Assembly (NCBI GenBank): GCA_016291135.1
Contig: JAEFAE010000002.1
Coordinates: 1 to 64,000 of the forward strand
DNA from: Bacteroidales bacterium
GTDB lineage: Bacteria; Bacteroidota; Bacteroidia; Bacteroidales; F082
Direction of reading: 5' to 3'
Length of the DNA: 64,000 nt
Shown: positions 39,588-48,269 of the stretch, piece after piece
Position numbering within the stretch: position 1 is the first letter of the stretch
How the letters are laid out: each line of letters starts with the position of its first letter
Made by a program: the position numbers and the translations under genes
The notes under the pieces: generated by a model
What the model was told of the DNA's origin: nothing
Seen by the model: only the letters and a program-made list of their open reading frames with translations
The model's database searches: none

Positions 39588-41150
39588 ATGGTTTATAAAG
39601 CCTATTCCAAACGCGACACGACCATCATCAAAGGCTTTGCGATTCTTTGCATTGTCTTGCACAACTATTTCCATTGGCTGACCCCCATGCCGGGGGAGAA
39701 TGAGTTCGATTTCTCTCCACTAAGGGTACAAAAACTGTTCGATTTATTGGGTCAATATCCTGGCGAATTCATCAATATATTGTTGAGTTATTTCGGTCAT
39801 TTCGGGGTGCAGCTGTTCCTGTTGGTCAGCGGTTTCGGCTTGGCTTTTTCCATGTTGAGGCGAGAACGCTCTTGGGGGGTGTTCATGCTGGAGCGTCTCA
39901 AAAAGCTCTATCCGCTGCTGATCGTCGGCGTGTTGGTCTGTTTTCTCGGCTGCATCTTGATGAATGGCAGGATGTTCGTCAAGGAGGAATGGAGGGAGAT
40001 CGGCTATAAACTGCTTTTCATCCAAACACTGTTGCCCGAATCCGGCACCAGTTTCAACGGTCCTTGGTGGTTTTTTTGCTTGATCTTCCAACTTTATCTG
40101 CTGTTTCCTCTGCTGTTCCGTTGTATCAGAAAATGGCATTGGAAGGCCTTCTTGGTCCTGTTGGTGATTTCATACGGGTTGATCTTCCTGTTCCGGTATG
40201 GTTTGGACTTGTATCATGGGACGATTGTGATGCAGAATGCGCCAGGACACCTGCCAGAGTTTGCTTTAGGAATCCTGTTGGCTTTTTCCAAGGACAAAAA
40301 GATCCATTGGCTGTGGCTGGTGCTGGCATTGGGGGTGTTTGTCGGTGGCAACTTCATTGAGGTGTTGTACCCCTTCACATTTCTCTCGCTTTGTGTCTTT
40401 ACTGTGTTTGCCTATCAAGGCCTGAAGCATCTGAAGCATCGAAAGCTTTCCACGCTCCACTTCTCACTTTTCAATTATTTTGGCGGTATCTCCATGATGT
40501 TGTTCGTGGTACACGGCTATTTCAGGGGACCTGTTCTGAAGTTGGGCAACACGATGACGAGTGCGTGGGGGCATTTGGCTTCCGGGCTCATGTATTTCCT
40601 ATTGGTGTGGGGCATCGCCTTGGCGGCGAAACCCTTGTATGATTTTGTCGAGGCGCGACTGGATCGGATCCATGGGCGTGAAAACCGTTTCACCAAAATC
40701 TTGCAAACAGTCTTTCAGGTAGCATTTGTGTTGTTTTTCCTCTATGTCGGTTGCTATTATATCCGTCAAAATCTGGCAAAGCATCCCGCTACACCGTTGA
40801 TAACATCATTATATGTGGAGCAGGGGCAAATTGTCGTTGACGACAAGTTCGTGTCGTTGGCTAAGTTCCCTTTGGAGAAAAACCATCTTGTGTTGCATGT
40901 CGAAGGCGAATTTGAGCTTGAAAAAGGGGTGGTGCCTCCGTACCTGGTAGTGGACATCCGGGATGTGTTGTGGAAAACCATGACGCTGTATCCTTCCCCC
41001 GATGGCGAATGGATTCATTATACCTTCAAGTACGACTATTATCGTCCTTTTGTCAATTCCATCAACGAGAAGGATCTCAAGATCTATTTCTGGAATCGCG
41101 ACCAAAATGCGATGCGGTTTCGTAATTTTACTATTTTTGCAAATTATTAA
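39588..41150 (+). CDS. Acyltransferase family 3 protein with C-terminal beta-rich domain
   Basis: GFAILCIVLHNYFHW, multi-TM; C-terminal about 115 aa soluble domain with EWIHYTF. Confidence 0.8.
   Translation: MVYKAYSKRDTTIIKGFAILCIVLHNYFHWLTPMPGENEFDFSPLRVQKLFDLLGQYPGEFINILLSYFGHFGVQLFLLVSGFGLAFSMLRRERSWGVFMLERLKKLYPLLIVGVLVCFLGCILMNGRMFVKEEWREIGYKLLFIQTLLPESGTSFNGPWWFFCLIFQLYLLFPLLFRCIRKWHWKAFLVLLVISYGLIFLFRYGLDLYHGTIVMQNAPGHLPEFALGILLAFSKDKKIHWLWLVLALGVFVGGNFIEVLYPFTFLSLCVFTVFAYQGLKHLKHRKLSTLHFSLFNYFGGISMMLFVVHGYFRGPVLKLGNTMTSAWGHLASGLMYFLLVWGIALAAKPLYDFVEARLDRIHGRENRFTKILQTVFQVAFVLFFLYVGCYYIRQNLAKHPATPLITSLYVEQGQIVVDDKFVSLAKFPLEKNHLVLHVEGEFELEKGVVPPYLVVDIRDVLWKTMTLYPSPDGEWIHYTFKYDYYRPFVNSINEKDLKIYFWNRDQNAMRFRNFTIFANY
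40446..40473 (+). repeat. Heptamer repeat inside acyltransferase gene
   Basis: ctttcca cgctcca cttctca cttttca. Confidence 0.7.
41132..41139 (+). promoter_or_regulatory. -7 box TATTTTTG inside 3' end of AT3 gene, upstream of MBOAT-1
   Basis: CTATTTTTGCAAATTATTAA overlaps terminal codons of the preceding gene. Confidence 0.4.
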
Positions 41151-41163
41151 TATATAATAAAAC

Positions 41164-42579
41164 ATGGTATTCAGCAGCAACGTCTTTTTGCTTTATTTCT
41201 TGCCACTGTTTCTGCTGTGCTACTTCGTCTGTCCGCAAAGGTTCAGGAATTATGTCATTCTGGTCTTCTCCATCATCTTCTATGCCTGGGGCGGGCCCGA
41301 GTTCATCCTGATCTTGCTGGGATCCACCATCGCGACGTATTTCATCGTCAAGGCGATGTGCAAGACGGATAAGTCATCGGCAAAGAAATGGCTTTGTGCT
41401 GCTGCCATCACCTTGAATCTGGGGTTGTTGGTGTGGTTCAAATACGCCAACTTCTTGGTGGATAACGTCAACGCTCTTGTAGCGCTTTTCCACGGTCATG
41501 GCATTCAACTGGCCAAAGTCGTGCTGCCCATAGGCATTTCTTTCTTCACCTTCCAGTCCATCACCTACGTGTTAGACTCCTACCGGGGTCAGGTGAAACC
41601 CATGGACAAGCTGACGGACTACATCGTCTATATCATGATGTTTCCGCAGCTGATTGCGGGTCCCATCGTGCGGTATGGTGATGTGGAACAGCAACTCAGG
41701 CATCGTGAGAGTCCGCCGTCGGAACGCTTGCAGGGCTTCTATCGGTTTGTCATCGGCCTTGCCAAGAAAGTATTGATAGCTGACGTCATCGCCAAGCAGG
41801 CGGATGTCTATTTCGCCTCCGACCTCAGCACCATGGACATGGGCACAGCTTGGATCGGCATTTTGGCCTATACCATGCAGCTGTATTTCGACTTCTCGGG
41901 CTATTCCGACATGGCTATCGGTCTGGGACGGATCATGGGATTCAAGTTCCCCGAGAACTTCGACAATCCCTATACCAGCAAGAGCATCACTGAATTTTGG
42001 CGCCGGTGGCATATCACGCTGGGTACATTCATCAAAGGCTATCTGTACATCCCCTTGGGTGGCAACCGAAGGGGTACGGCCCGCACCTATTTCAACCTCT
42101 GGGTCTGTTTCCTGCTTTCGGGCCTGTGGCACGGTGCCGCTTGGAACTTCGTGCTTTGGGGCGCGTTCCACGGCTTTTTCATCGTGCTGGAGAAGTTGTT
42201 GAGTGGCAAACGGAAAGATTTCCATTTCCCACTTTCCACGCTGGTCACGTTCATCCTCGTCATGATCGGCTGGGTGTTGTTCCGCGCGGATAACATCAGT
42301 CACGCCTTCGACTACTACAAGGCCATGTTCTCGTTCAACTTCGAGGGCTTCAGCTGGAACGGTGATAGCCAGTTCTACACCACGCTCATCCTCGCTGTGG
42401 TCTTCTCCTTCTTGACGTTATTCCCCTTCGGTCGAAAGATCGAGCAGGTGGTGTTCTATAAGAACTATGGCGCCTGGGGTCATGTGGCAGCTTGGGTGGT
42501 GTCCGTCGCCTTGTTGATCTTCAGTATCGGAGCGCTGAACGCCACAGGTTTCAGTCCATTCATCTATTTCAGATTCTAA
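41164..42579 (+). CDS. MBOAT family O-acyltransferase (AlgI/DltB-like), MBOAT-1
   Basis: FPQLIAGPIVRYGDVEQQL, YFDFSGYSDMAIGLGRIMGFKFPENFDNPY, LSGLWHGAAWNFVLWG. Confidence 0.93.
   Translation: MVFSSNVFLLYFLPLFLLCYFVCPQRFRNYVILVFSIIFYAWGGPEFILILLGSTIATYFIVKAMCKTDKSSAKKWLCAAAITLNLGLLVWFKYANFLVDNVNALVALFHGHGIQLAKVVLPIGISFFTFQSITYVLDSYRGQVKPMDKLTDYIVYIMMFPQLIAGPIVRYGDVEQQLRHRESPPSERLQGFYRFVIGLAKKVLIADVIAKQADVYFASDLSTMDMGTAWIGILAYTMQLYFDFSGYSDMAIGLGRIMGFKFPENFDNPYTSKSITEFWRRWHITLGTFIKGYLYIPLGGNRRGTARTYFNLWVCFLLSGLWHGAAWNFVLWGAFHGFFIVLEKLLSGKRKDFHFPLSTLVTFILVMIGWVLFRADNISHAFDYYKAMFSFNFEGFSWNGDSQFYTTLILAVVFSFLTLFPFGRKIEQVVFYKNYGAWGHVAAWVVSVALLIFSIGALNATGFSPFIYFRF
42211..42247 (+). repeat. Heptamer repeat inside MBOAT-1
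   Basis: cggaaag atttcca tttccca ctttcca cgctggt. Confidence 0.65.
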
Positions 42580-42583
42580 GGCT

Positions 42584-45067
42584 ATGGGCAATCATAAAAC
42601 AAACCGCTTTTCACCTTCGGCCCTTCGTCCTTTTTTAGCGTTCCTCTTTTGGATGCTGGTCTTCGGCTTTGCTGTCCGACTTTTTGAGGCGGCTTTGCTG
42701 GGCTATTACCAGGAGCAGTTTTGGAAGCAACTCGCCCTGTGTTTGAAGGGTTTCTGTTACGATGTGTTGTTTTTCAGCAAACTCGCGCTTATCCTCTGCC
42801 CCCTGTATCTGTTGATCCATCGTTTTTCGAGAAAGGCCGCCCGATGGACCTTTTGCATCATCGGCACCATGATGTTGCTGATTTCCAATGCAATGATTAT
42901 GTACTACATCTCGGCGATGATGCCTTTGGACAAAGTCTTTTTCGACTATTCGGTGAAAGAGCTGATCTATATTTCCCAATCCACCGGCGCTTTCGTCTGG
43001 TGGGGCTACGTCGGCCTCTTGCTCATCCCCGCCTTGTTTTTCATCGTCTATGGCATCCTCAAAAAAGAACCCTTTCCACTTTACCTCCCTTCGGTCGGTG
43101 AGGGCTTACGCCGTTCCACGCTCCACTTTCCACTTTATCTTTGGCTCGCCCTTGCCCTTCTCGGTCTCTTTGTCTGGGACGTTCCCGTTTGGGCTTATAG
43201 CAACCGTGAAGGCAAGAACACCATCTGTAACAAGCAGGAGTTCTTCTGGAAAAGCCTGATCCGGACCGAGGCGCCTTTCTCACGTTTCGACCCGAAGGAC
43301 TTGGAACAACAGCGCGACCGCATACAGACCTTCCAATCTTTCTTCCCTGAGGACGAGTTTGTGGATTACCGTTATCCGTTTGCCCATGTTGACCATTCGC
43401 CCGATGTGCTCTCGCAGTATTTCGATTTGAATCCCGATACGATGCCGAATCTGGTGTTCATCATCACCGAGGGGCTAAGCCGTGAGTTCAGCGGTCCGAA
43501 CAGCAAATTCCCTTCGGCCACTCCCTTCCTCGATTCGCTGGCCGACCACAGCCTTTCGTGGCTTAACTGCATGTCGTCGTCGCAACGTACCATCGCCGTG
43601 CTGCCTAGCCTGTTCGGCAGCCTGCCCTTTGGCAAACGGGGCTTCATGCAGTCGCCCGACTGTCCCCGTTTTTACTCTTTGCCCGGCATCTTGAAGGACA
43701 ATGGCTATGAGACTTCTTTCTTCTATGGCGGCTGGACCTGTTTCGACGATATGTGCTATTTCCTGAACGATATGGGTATCGACCATTATCTGCCGGAATA
43801 CACCAGCTATCCTCAAGAGATGCAAAACACCTGGGGCCTCTACGACGAATACCTCTTCTCCGAATCCCTCAAAGAAAGGAACCTTTCACCTTTCACCTCT
43901 CACCTCTCACCTCATCTCGATATCTACCTCACCTTGTCCACCCACGATCCCTTTGACTACCCCGACAAAGCACGTTACACGAAGATCTATACCGACAAGT
44001 TGATCCAAAACCACAAACAGCATAACATCGAACAATTCCAGTATGAGCAATACGCCTCTTATCTCTATTACGACGACTGTTTGAGGAAGTTCTTCGACGC
44101 ATATCGTCAGCTGCCCGGTTTTGAAAACACAATCTTCATCATCACCGGCGACCATTGCTTCAACGGCAAGTCGGAGGAACTTGACAAATATCATGTGCCT
44201 TTTGTTATCTGGTCGCCCATGCTCAAGGAAGCACATCGTTTTCCAGCCATAATTTCCCATCGCGACGTGACCCCTTCGTTCTTGGCCATGATGAAACAGG
44301 TTTACGGCATCCAGTCGCCCTCTGTGGTGAGTTGGCTTAATACAGGCTTGGACACGTGTTCTCACTTCCGGTCGAACACTTTTACGCCTCAGCTGAAAAA
44401 CTCCCGCAAAATGGACAATATGGTCTATAAGGACTATTATTACGACGAGGGGATGGTGTTCAAGTTTGGTTTTGAGGATGACAAACTGACGATCACTCCG
44501 GTCAACAACGAAGCGATGCTGAATTTTGTGAAAGAATACAAAGCCATGGATGACTATGTGATGCGGAACGACGCCTTGGTGAAACTGGATGAGGACAAAC
44601 AGCAGCTGCTGGTGTCTGTTGACAGCACCCAGAGCGTGAATCACGTGCTTCTTAACAGCTATACAAGGCCGATCGACACCTTGGATCATCACAATTGTTT
44701 TGTGTTCAACGGAATCTATCCATTCACCTTGTTCAGCGAAGTCCTGGACGACACCCTTCAGTCGGTGGTGGTGTATTGTAGTTTCGATATCTTCATTCCC
44801 CGCGGAGATGATAAAGAGAAAATCGCTTTGGGCTTTTCCATCGACCGTTTGGATGGACGGCGGGAACTGCTGAAGACGCTGGTGATCAACTACGATTGGT
44901 ATGAGTATTACGATCAATGGCAGCATTACTCTTTGACGCAAACCTTTAACCGCGCTCAGTTGAAATATCTGACAGGGGAGAAGCTGATGGCCTATTTTGG
45001 AAATGGCGGCGAGCGCACCTTTGTTTTGTCGGATTTTAATCTTAAAGTGGTGGGGATCAATGAATAA
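42584..45067 (+). CDS. LtaS/OpgB-like sulfatase-fold transferase (LTA-1)
   Basis: Five N-terminal TMs; LVFIITEGLSREFSG, SSSQRTIAVLPSLFGS (catalytic Thr), TLSTHDPFDYP, ITGDHCFNGKS. Confidence 0.88.
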   Translation: MGNHKTNRFSPSALRPFLAFLFWMLVFGFAVRLFEAALLGYYQEQFWKQLALCLKGFCYDVLFFSKLALILCPLYLLIHRFSRKAARWTFCIIGTMMLLISNAMIMYYISAMMPLDKVFFDYSVKELIYISQSTGAFVWWGYVGLLLIPALFFIVYGILKKEPFPLYLPSVGEGLRRSTLHFPLYLWLALALLGLFVWDVPVWAYSNREGKNTICNKQEFFWKSLIRTEAPFSRFDPKDLEQQRDRIQTFQSFFPEDEFVDYRYPFAHVDHSPDVLSQYFDLNPDTMPNLVFIITEGLSREFSGPNSKFPSATPFLDSLADHSLSWLNCMSSSQRTIAVLPSLFGSLPFGKRGFMQSPDCPRFYSLPGILKDNGYETSFFYGGWTCFDDMCYFLNDMGIDHYLPEYTSYPQEMQNTWGLYDEYLFSESLKERNLSPFTSHLSPHLDIYLTLSTHDPFDYPDKARYTKIYTDKLIQNHKQHNIEQFQYEQYASYLYYDDCLRKFFDAYRQLPGFENTIFIITGDHCFNGKSEELDKYHVPFVIWSPMLKEAHRFPAIISHRDVTPSFLAMMKQVYGIQSPSVVSWLNTGLDTCSHFRSNTFTPQLKNSRKMDNMVYKDYYYDEGMVFKFGFEDDKLTITPVNNEAMLNFVKEYKAMDDYVMRNDALVKLDEDKQQLLVSVDSTQSVNHVLLNSYTRPIDTLDHHNCFVFNGIYPFTLFSEVLDDTLQSVVVYCSFDIFIPRGDDKEKIALGFSIDRLDGRRELLKTLVINYDWYEYYDQWQHYSLTQTFNRAQLKYLTGEKLMAYFGNGGERTFVLSDFNLKVVGINE
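43113..43138 (+). repeat. Heptamer repeat inside LTA-1 (membrane region)
   Basis: ttccacg ctccact ttccact ttatc. Confidence 0.65.
43882..43916 (+). repeat. Heptamer repeat inside LTA-1 (catalytic domain)
   Basis: cctttca cctttca cctctca cctctca cctcatc. Confidence 0.92.
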
Positions 45068-47567
45068 CAAAAAATCTTTATCTATCGCACTGGCTCAATG
45101 GCTTCGTCTGAATGCCTTGTTGCTGCTGTGCATGATCGCAGTCCGTCCCCTTTTCTTTTTGGAGGTCTATTTCAGGGTAGGATTGGCTCCCATTCATTTT
45201 TTCACCATCCTTTCTGGAGCCATCTACGATCTTCTGCTGGTCTGCCGGATCTTCGCCTATGGCCTGATCCCTTTCCTGGTCTTGCATGCTTTCTTCCCTA
45301 AGACGGCTCGGGGCATCTTCATCGGCTTGATCGTATTTTATGCGGTGGTGTCGGCGTTGCTTGCCGAGTATTACTGCAACCTCACCATGCCGCTTGACCA
45401 TGTGATTTTGATGTATTCCTATCAAGATCTAAAAACCACATTGAGTTCTTCTGCCACCTTGTCGATCGGTCAGGTGATCTGGTTTTTGTTGCAGGTGGGA
45501 GTGCCGGTGGGAATCGTGGTGTGGAGTAGAAAGTGGGGAGTGAAAAGTGGAAAGAGGAGAGAGAAAAGTGGAAAGTCTTCTGTTCTACGAGGTGTTTTGG
45601 CGGTGCTAATCGTTGCTGTTGGGTTGTTGGTGCCTTACAACCGCATGATCCGGGAGGAGCGGCTATATCCTGCCCATTATGACTTCTGTCTGGCCGTGAA
45701 CCAGCCCAGTTATTCGTATATCAAGATCGCCGATTATCTGAGGAACGAGGTGTTTCGTGACGTTTTCGAAGACAGTGACTTGTTTGATGAGCACCTGAAA
45801 GAGGCAGTGGCGGCCTATCATGCTGTCCATCCTGAGTTCGAGTACGACTATCCGGATTATCCGTTTTACCGCAAGGCCACCGATCCCGATGTACTCAGTC
45901 CATTCCTCCGTCAGACCTCAGATGGCTTGCCGCCTAATTTGGTCTTCATCATCGTGGAAGGATTGGGACGCCGTTTGACGGCGGTGTGGGAACCCGTCTT
46001 GTCGTTCACGCCTTTCATCGACAGTCTGGCATCAGAAGGACTGTTCTGGCCGCAATGTCTCTCCACTGCGGAACGCACCTTCGCCGTGTTGCCTTCGGTA
46101 TTTGCCTCCGCTCCCCATGGCCGATATGGTTTTTGCACGACCCTGAGTCAGACGCCACGCCACCACTCCCTGCTCCGCGACTTGGAGCGGAACGGATACT
46201 ACTCTTCCTTCTATTATGGCGGCGAACTCACTTTCGACCACTACGATTTCTTCCTGCAGGCGAACCACGTGGACTACCTGTTCAGTCCTTCCATCGTGGT
46301 GGAGGACACCGCAAAGTCTCGTTTGCTGACCGAAAACCACCGATGGGGCCTCGATGATGATCAGCTGGTGGAGCTGGCCATCGCTCAAAAACGTCAGGAC
46401 ACCGTGACAAGGCGGCCTTTTGTGGATATGTATCTGACGCTTAGCACCCACGAGCCTTTTGTGGTGGATGACTTGGAGCATTATGAGGAACTAGCAAGGC
46501 AAAGGGTTGAAAGCACGCCCAATGTGACCGACCAGGAACGCAGCAATGTGATGAAAAACCTCAACATCTTCGCCTGTTACCTCTATATGGACGAATGCAT
46601 CCGCAACTTGTTCGCTTACTATGCCTCCCGACCTGATTTCGAGAACACCTTGTTTGTCCTTACTGGCGACCATAGGATGGCTTATTTGCCTTTTGGAAGC
46701 TCCATCCGCAAATACAACGTGCCGCTGGTGATCTACTCGCCGCTGCTGTCCCGTTCAAAGCGGATGGAAGCAGTGGTCTCGCATCTCGACATCACCCCCT
46801 CGCTCAATGCCTATCTTCACGCCAACTACAACTATGCCATTGACGACCATTGCCACTGGCTAGGCACCTCGTTCGACACCGTCTCGGAATTCCGCAATAC
46901 CCGCAAACTCGCGTTCATGCTCAACAACCGTGATGTGGTGGATTATTGTAGCGGTAATCATATCCTCAGTAATCAAAAACTGTTTCAACTGGATTCCCGT
47001 CTGGTGGAAACCAAGGATGATAACGAGAATCTGTGCAAACTCCTAATGAACGAGCTGGACAACTTCGATTTGATCAGCCGCTTTGTAGTGAAGGAAGACC
47101 TCCTGCTTCCGCGAGGTGACCAATCCAATCTCTACTCCTGTCTCTTGGACTTCGACCACAACTCCATGAGTGTCTTCGATAAATACCTGGTCAAAGACAG
47201 CGCCTTCCTGCGTGTGGGCAAGGAGGTGGAGTATTTCTCCCTGTGCTCAAATCTGGCCGTCTTGCCGATCTATGAGGATCTGTTGGTGGAGGTGTCGTTT
47301 GACATCCGGAGTGTGGACACAAGTCTCACTTTGCCCGCTCTGCGCGTCGCCTTGGGTGATGCCTACGCACAACGGAATCTCTCCGAAGTGAACGGATTGA
47401 ACACTGGTAAGTGGGAGCATTACCATGCCCGAATCCCGATGGAGGTGATCCATCAGACAGAAACCCAGGCGCTGAAACTGGTCTTGTGGAAGAAGAACTC
47501 GAGTTCGTTTGAACTGGACAACCTCGTGGTGAATGTGGAGGCTTCGTTGAGGCAGAAGGATCAATAG
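45060..47567 (+). CDS. LtaS/OpgB-like sulfatase-fold transferase (LTA-2)
   Basis: Start re-assigned to MNNKKSLSIALAQWL; LVFIIVEGLGRRLTA, STAERTFAVLPSVFAS, TLSTHEPFVV, LTGDHRMAYLP. Confidence 0.88.
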   Translation: MNNKKSLSIALAQWLRLNALLLLCMIAVRPLFFLEVYFRVGLAPIHFFTILSGAIYDLLLVCRIFAYGLIPFLVLHAFFPKTARGIFIGLIVFYAVVSALLAEYYCNLTMPLDHVILMYSYQDLKTTLSSSATLSIGQVIWFLLQVGVPVGIVVWSRKWGVKSGKRREKSGKSSVLRGVLAVLIVAVGLLVPYNRMIREERLYPAHYDFCLAVNQPSYSYIKIADYLRNEVFRDVFEDSDLFDEHLKEAVAAYHAVHPEFEYDYPDYPFYRKATDPDVLSPFLRQTSDGLPPNLVFIIVEGLGRRLTAVWEPVLSFTPFIDSLASEGLFWPQCLSTAERTFAVLPSVFASAPHGRYGFCTTLSQTPRHHSLLRDLERNGYYSSFYYGGELTFDHYDFFLQANHVDYLFSPSIVVEDTAKSRLLTENHRWGLDDDQLVELAIAQKRQDTVTRRPFVDMYLTLSTHEPFVVDDLEHYEELARQRVESTPNVTDQERSNVMKNLNIFACYLYMDECIRNLFAYYASRPDFENTLFVLTGDHRMAYLPFGSSIRKYNVPLVIYSPLLSRSKRMEAVVSHLDITPSLNAYLHANYNYAIDDHCHWLGTSFDTVSEFRNTRKLAFMLNNRDVVDYCSGNHILSNQKLFQLDSRLVETKDDNENLCKLLMNELDNFDLISRFVVKEDLLLPRGDQSNLYSCLLDFDHNSMSVFDKYLVKDSAFLRVGKEVEYFSLCSNLAVLPIYEDLLVEVSFDIRSVDTSLTLPALRVALGDAYAQRNLSEVNGLNTGKWEHYHARIPMEVIHQTETQALKLVLWKKNSSSFELDNLVVNVEASLRQKDQ
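45521..45576 (+). repeat. Heptamer repeat (8 units) inside LTA-2
   Basis: gtggagt agaaagt ggggagt gaaaagt ggaaaga ggagaga gaaaagt ggaaagt. Confidence 0.92.
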
Positions 47568-48262
47568 TGGCTGTTGGGAACCAGTAGGACATCCACCAAG
47601 GTGTCGCTGCCGATCTTATCCCTCAGTCTGGCTTGATAGTGTGCGTGTGTATTGAGGGTCCACAGTAGCTTGCGTTGTTCGGGGAACTCCCTTTTCATGA
47701 AGTCATACTGGTAGTCATATCCCGAAAGATGGGTCACCCCGCTGAGGATCGCACGTTGGATCTTTTCCACATATTGTTGGTATTGTATGGAATCGACGGT
47801 TTCCGGGTCGAAAGGAGGGATATAATAGCTGTCTTGGAAGCCTGCCTTCCGGAAGGACGGAAGCGCGTCGTAAGCGGTGCTTTCAACGATCAACATGCCT
47901 TGAAGCTCGTATTTGTCCCTGAGGTCCGTAAGGCACCGCAGGGCAGACTCGCAGTTCAGGGAGCTCAGGTTTTTGAAGTCGAACCAGATGCCAAGTCTGG
48001 AGATCTGATCCAAGGCTCCGCACCACTGATCGAGCGTGAGGGTTGTGGTATCATTGACGTCGTGTTTGACCAAGAACATGTTCAACGAGTCGATGTAACA
48101 CACATCGATTTCCAATCCGCTGTATTGGCCTTGGAAAAATTGTGCTTTTTCGATGCTGTTGGCCCTATGGAGCCACACTTGAAGGTTGGTCGCTGTATTT
48201 TCCCTTGGCTTGCAGGCTGTTGCGATGAAAAGGATCGTTATGTATAGTAGCGTTTTTTTCAT
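47561..48262 (-). CDS. Glycerophosphodiester phosphodiesterase / PI-PLC-superfamily-like protein
   Basis: Start re-assigned to MKKTLLYITILFIATAC; WLHRANSIEKA...YSGLEIDVCYIDSLNMFLVKHDVNDTTTLTLDQW. Confidence 0.68.
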   Translation of the reverse strand: MKKTLLYITILFIATACKPRENTATNLQVWLHRANSIEKAQFFQGQYSGLEIDVCYIDSLNMFLVKHDVNDTTTLTLDQWCGALDQISRLGIWFDFKNLSSLNCESALRCLTDLRDKYELQGMLIVESTAYDALPSFRKAGFQDSYYIPPFDPETVDSIQYQQYVEKIQRAILSGVTHLSGYDYQYDFMKREFPEQRKLLWTLNTHAHYQARLRDKIGSDTLVDVLLVPNSHY

Positions 48263-48269
48263 AGTGCGT

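Noticed and set aside
43882-43916. CRISPR array
   Set aside because: 7-bp period with no spacers and lying inside an ORF; no cas genes anywhere in the window.
43907-45070. 387-aa minus-strand ORF opposite LTA-1
   Set aside because: Antisense shadow; plus strand has conserved catalytic motifs.
42584-47567. Interpretation as canonical Gram-positive lipoteichoic acid synthesis
   Set aside because: No dltA/dltC-like genes or glycolipid anchor enzymes here, and the genome is Bacteroidota-like; only an LTA-like chemistry is proposed.
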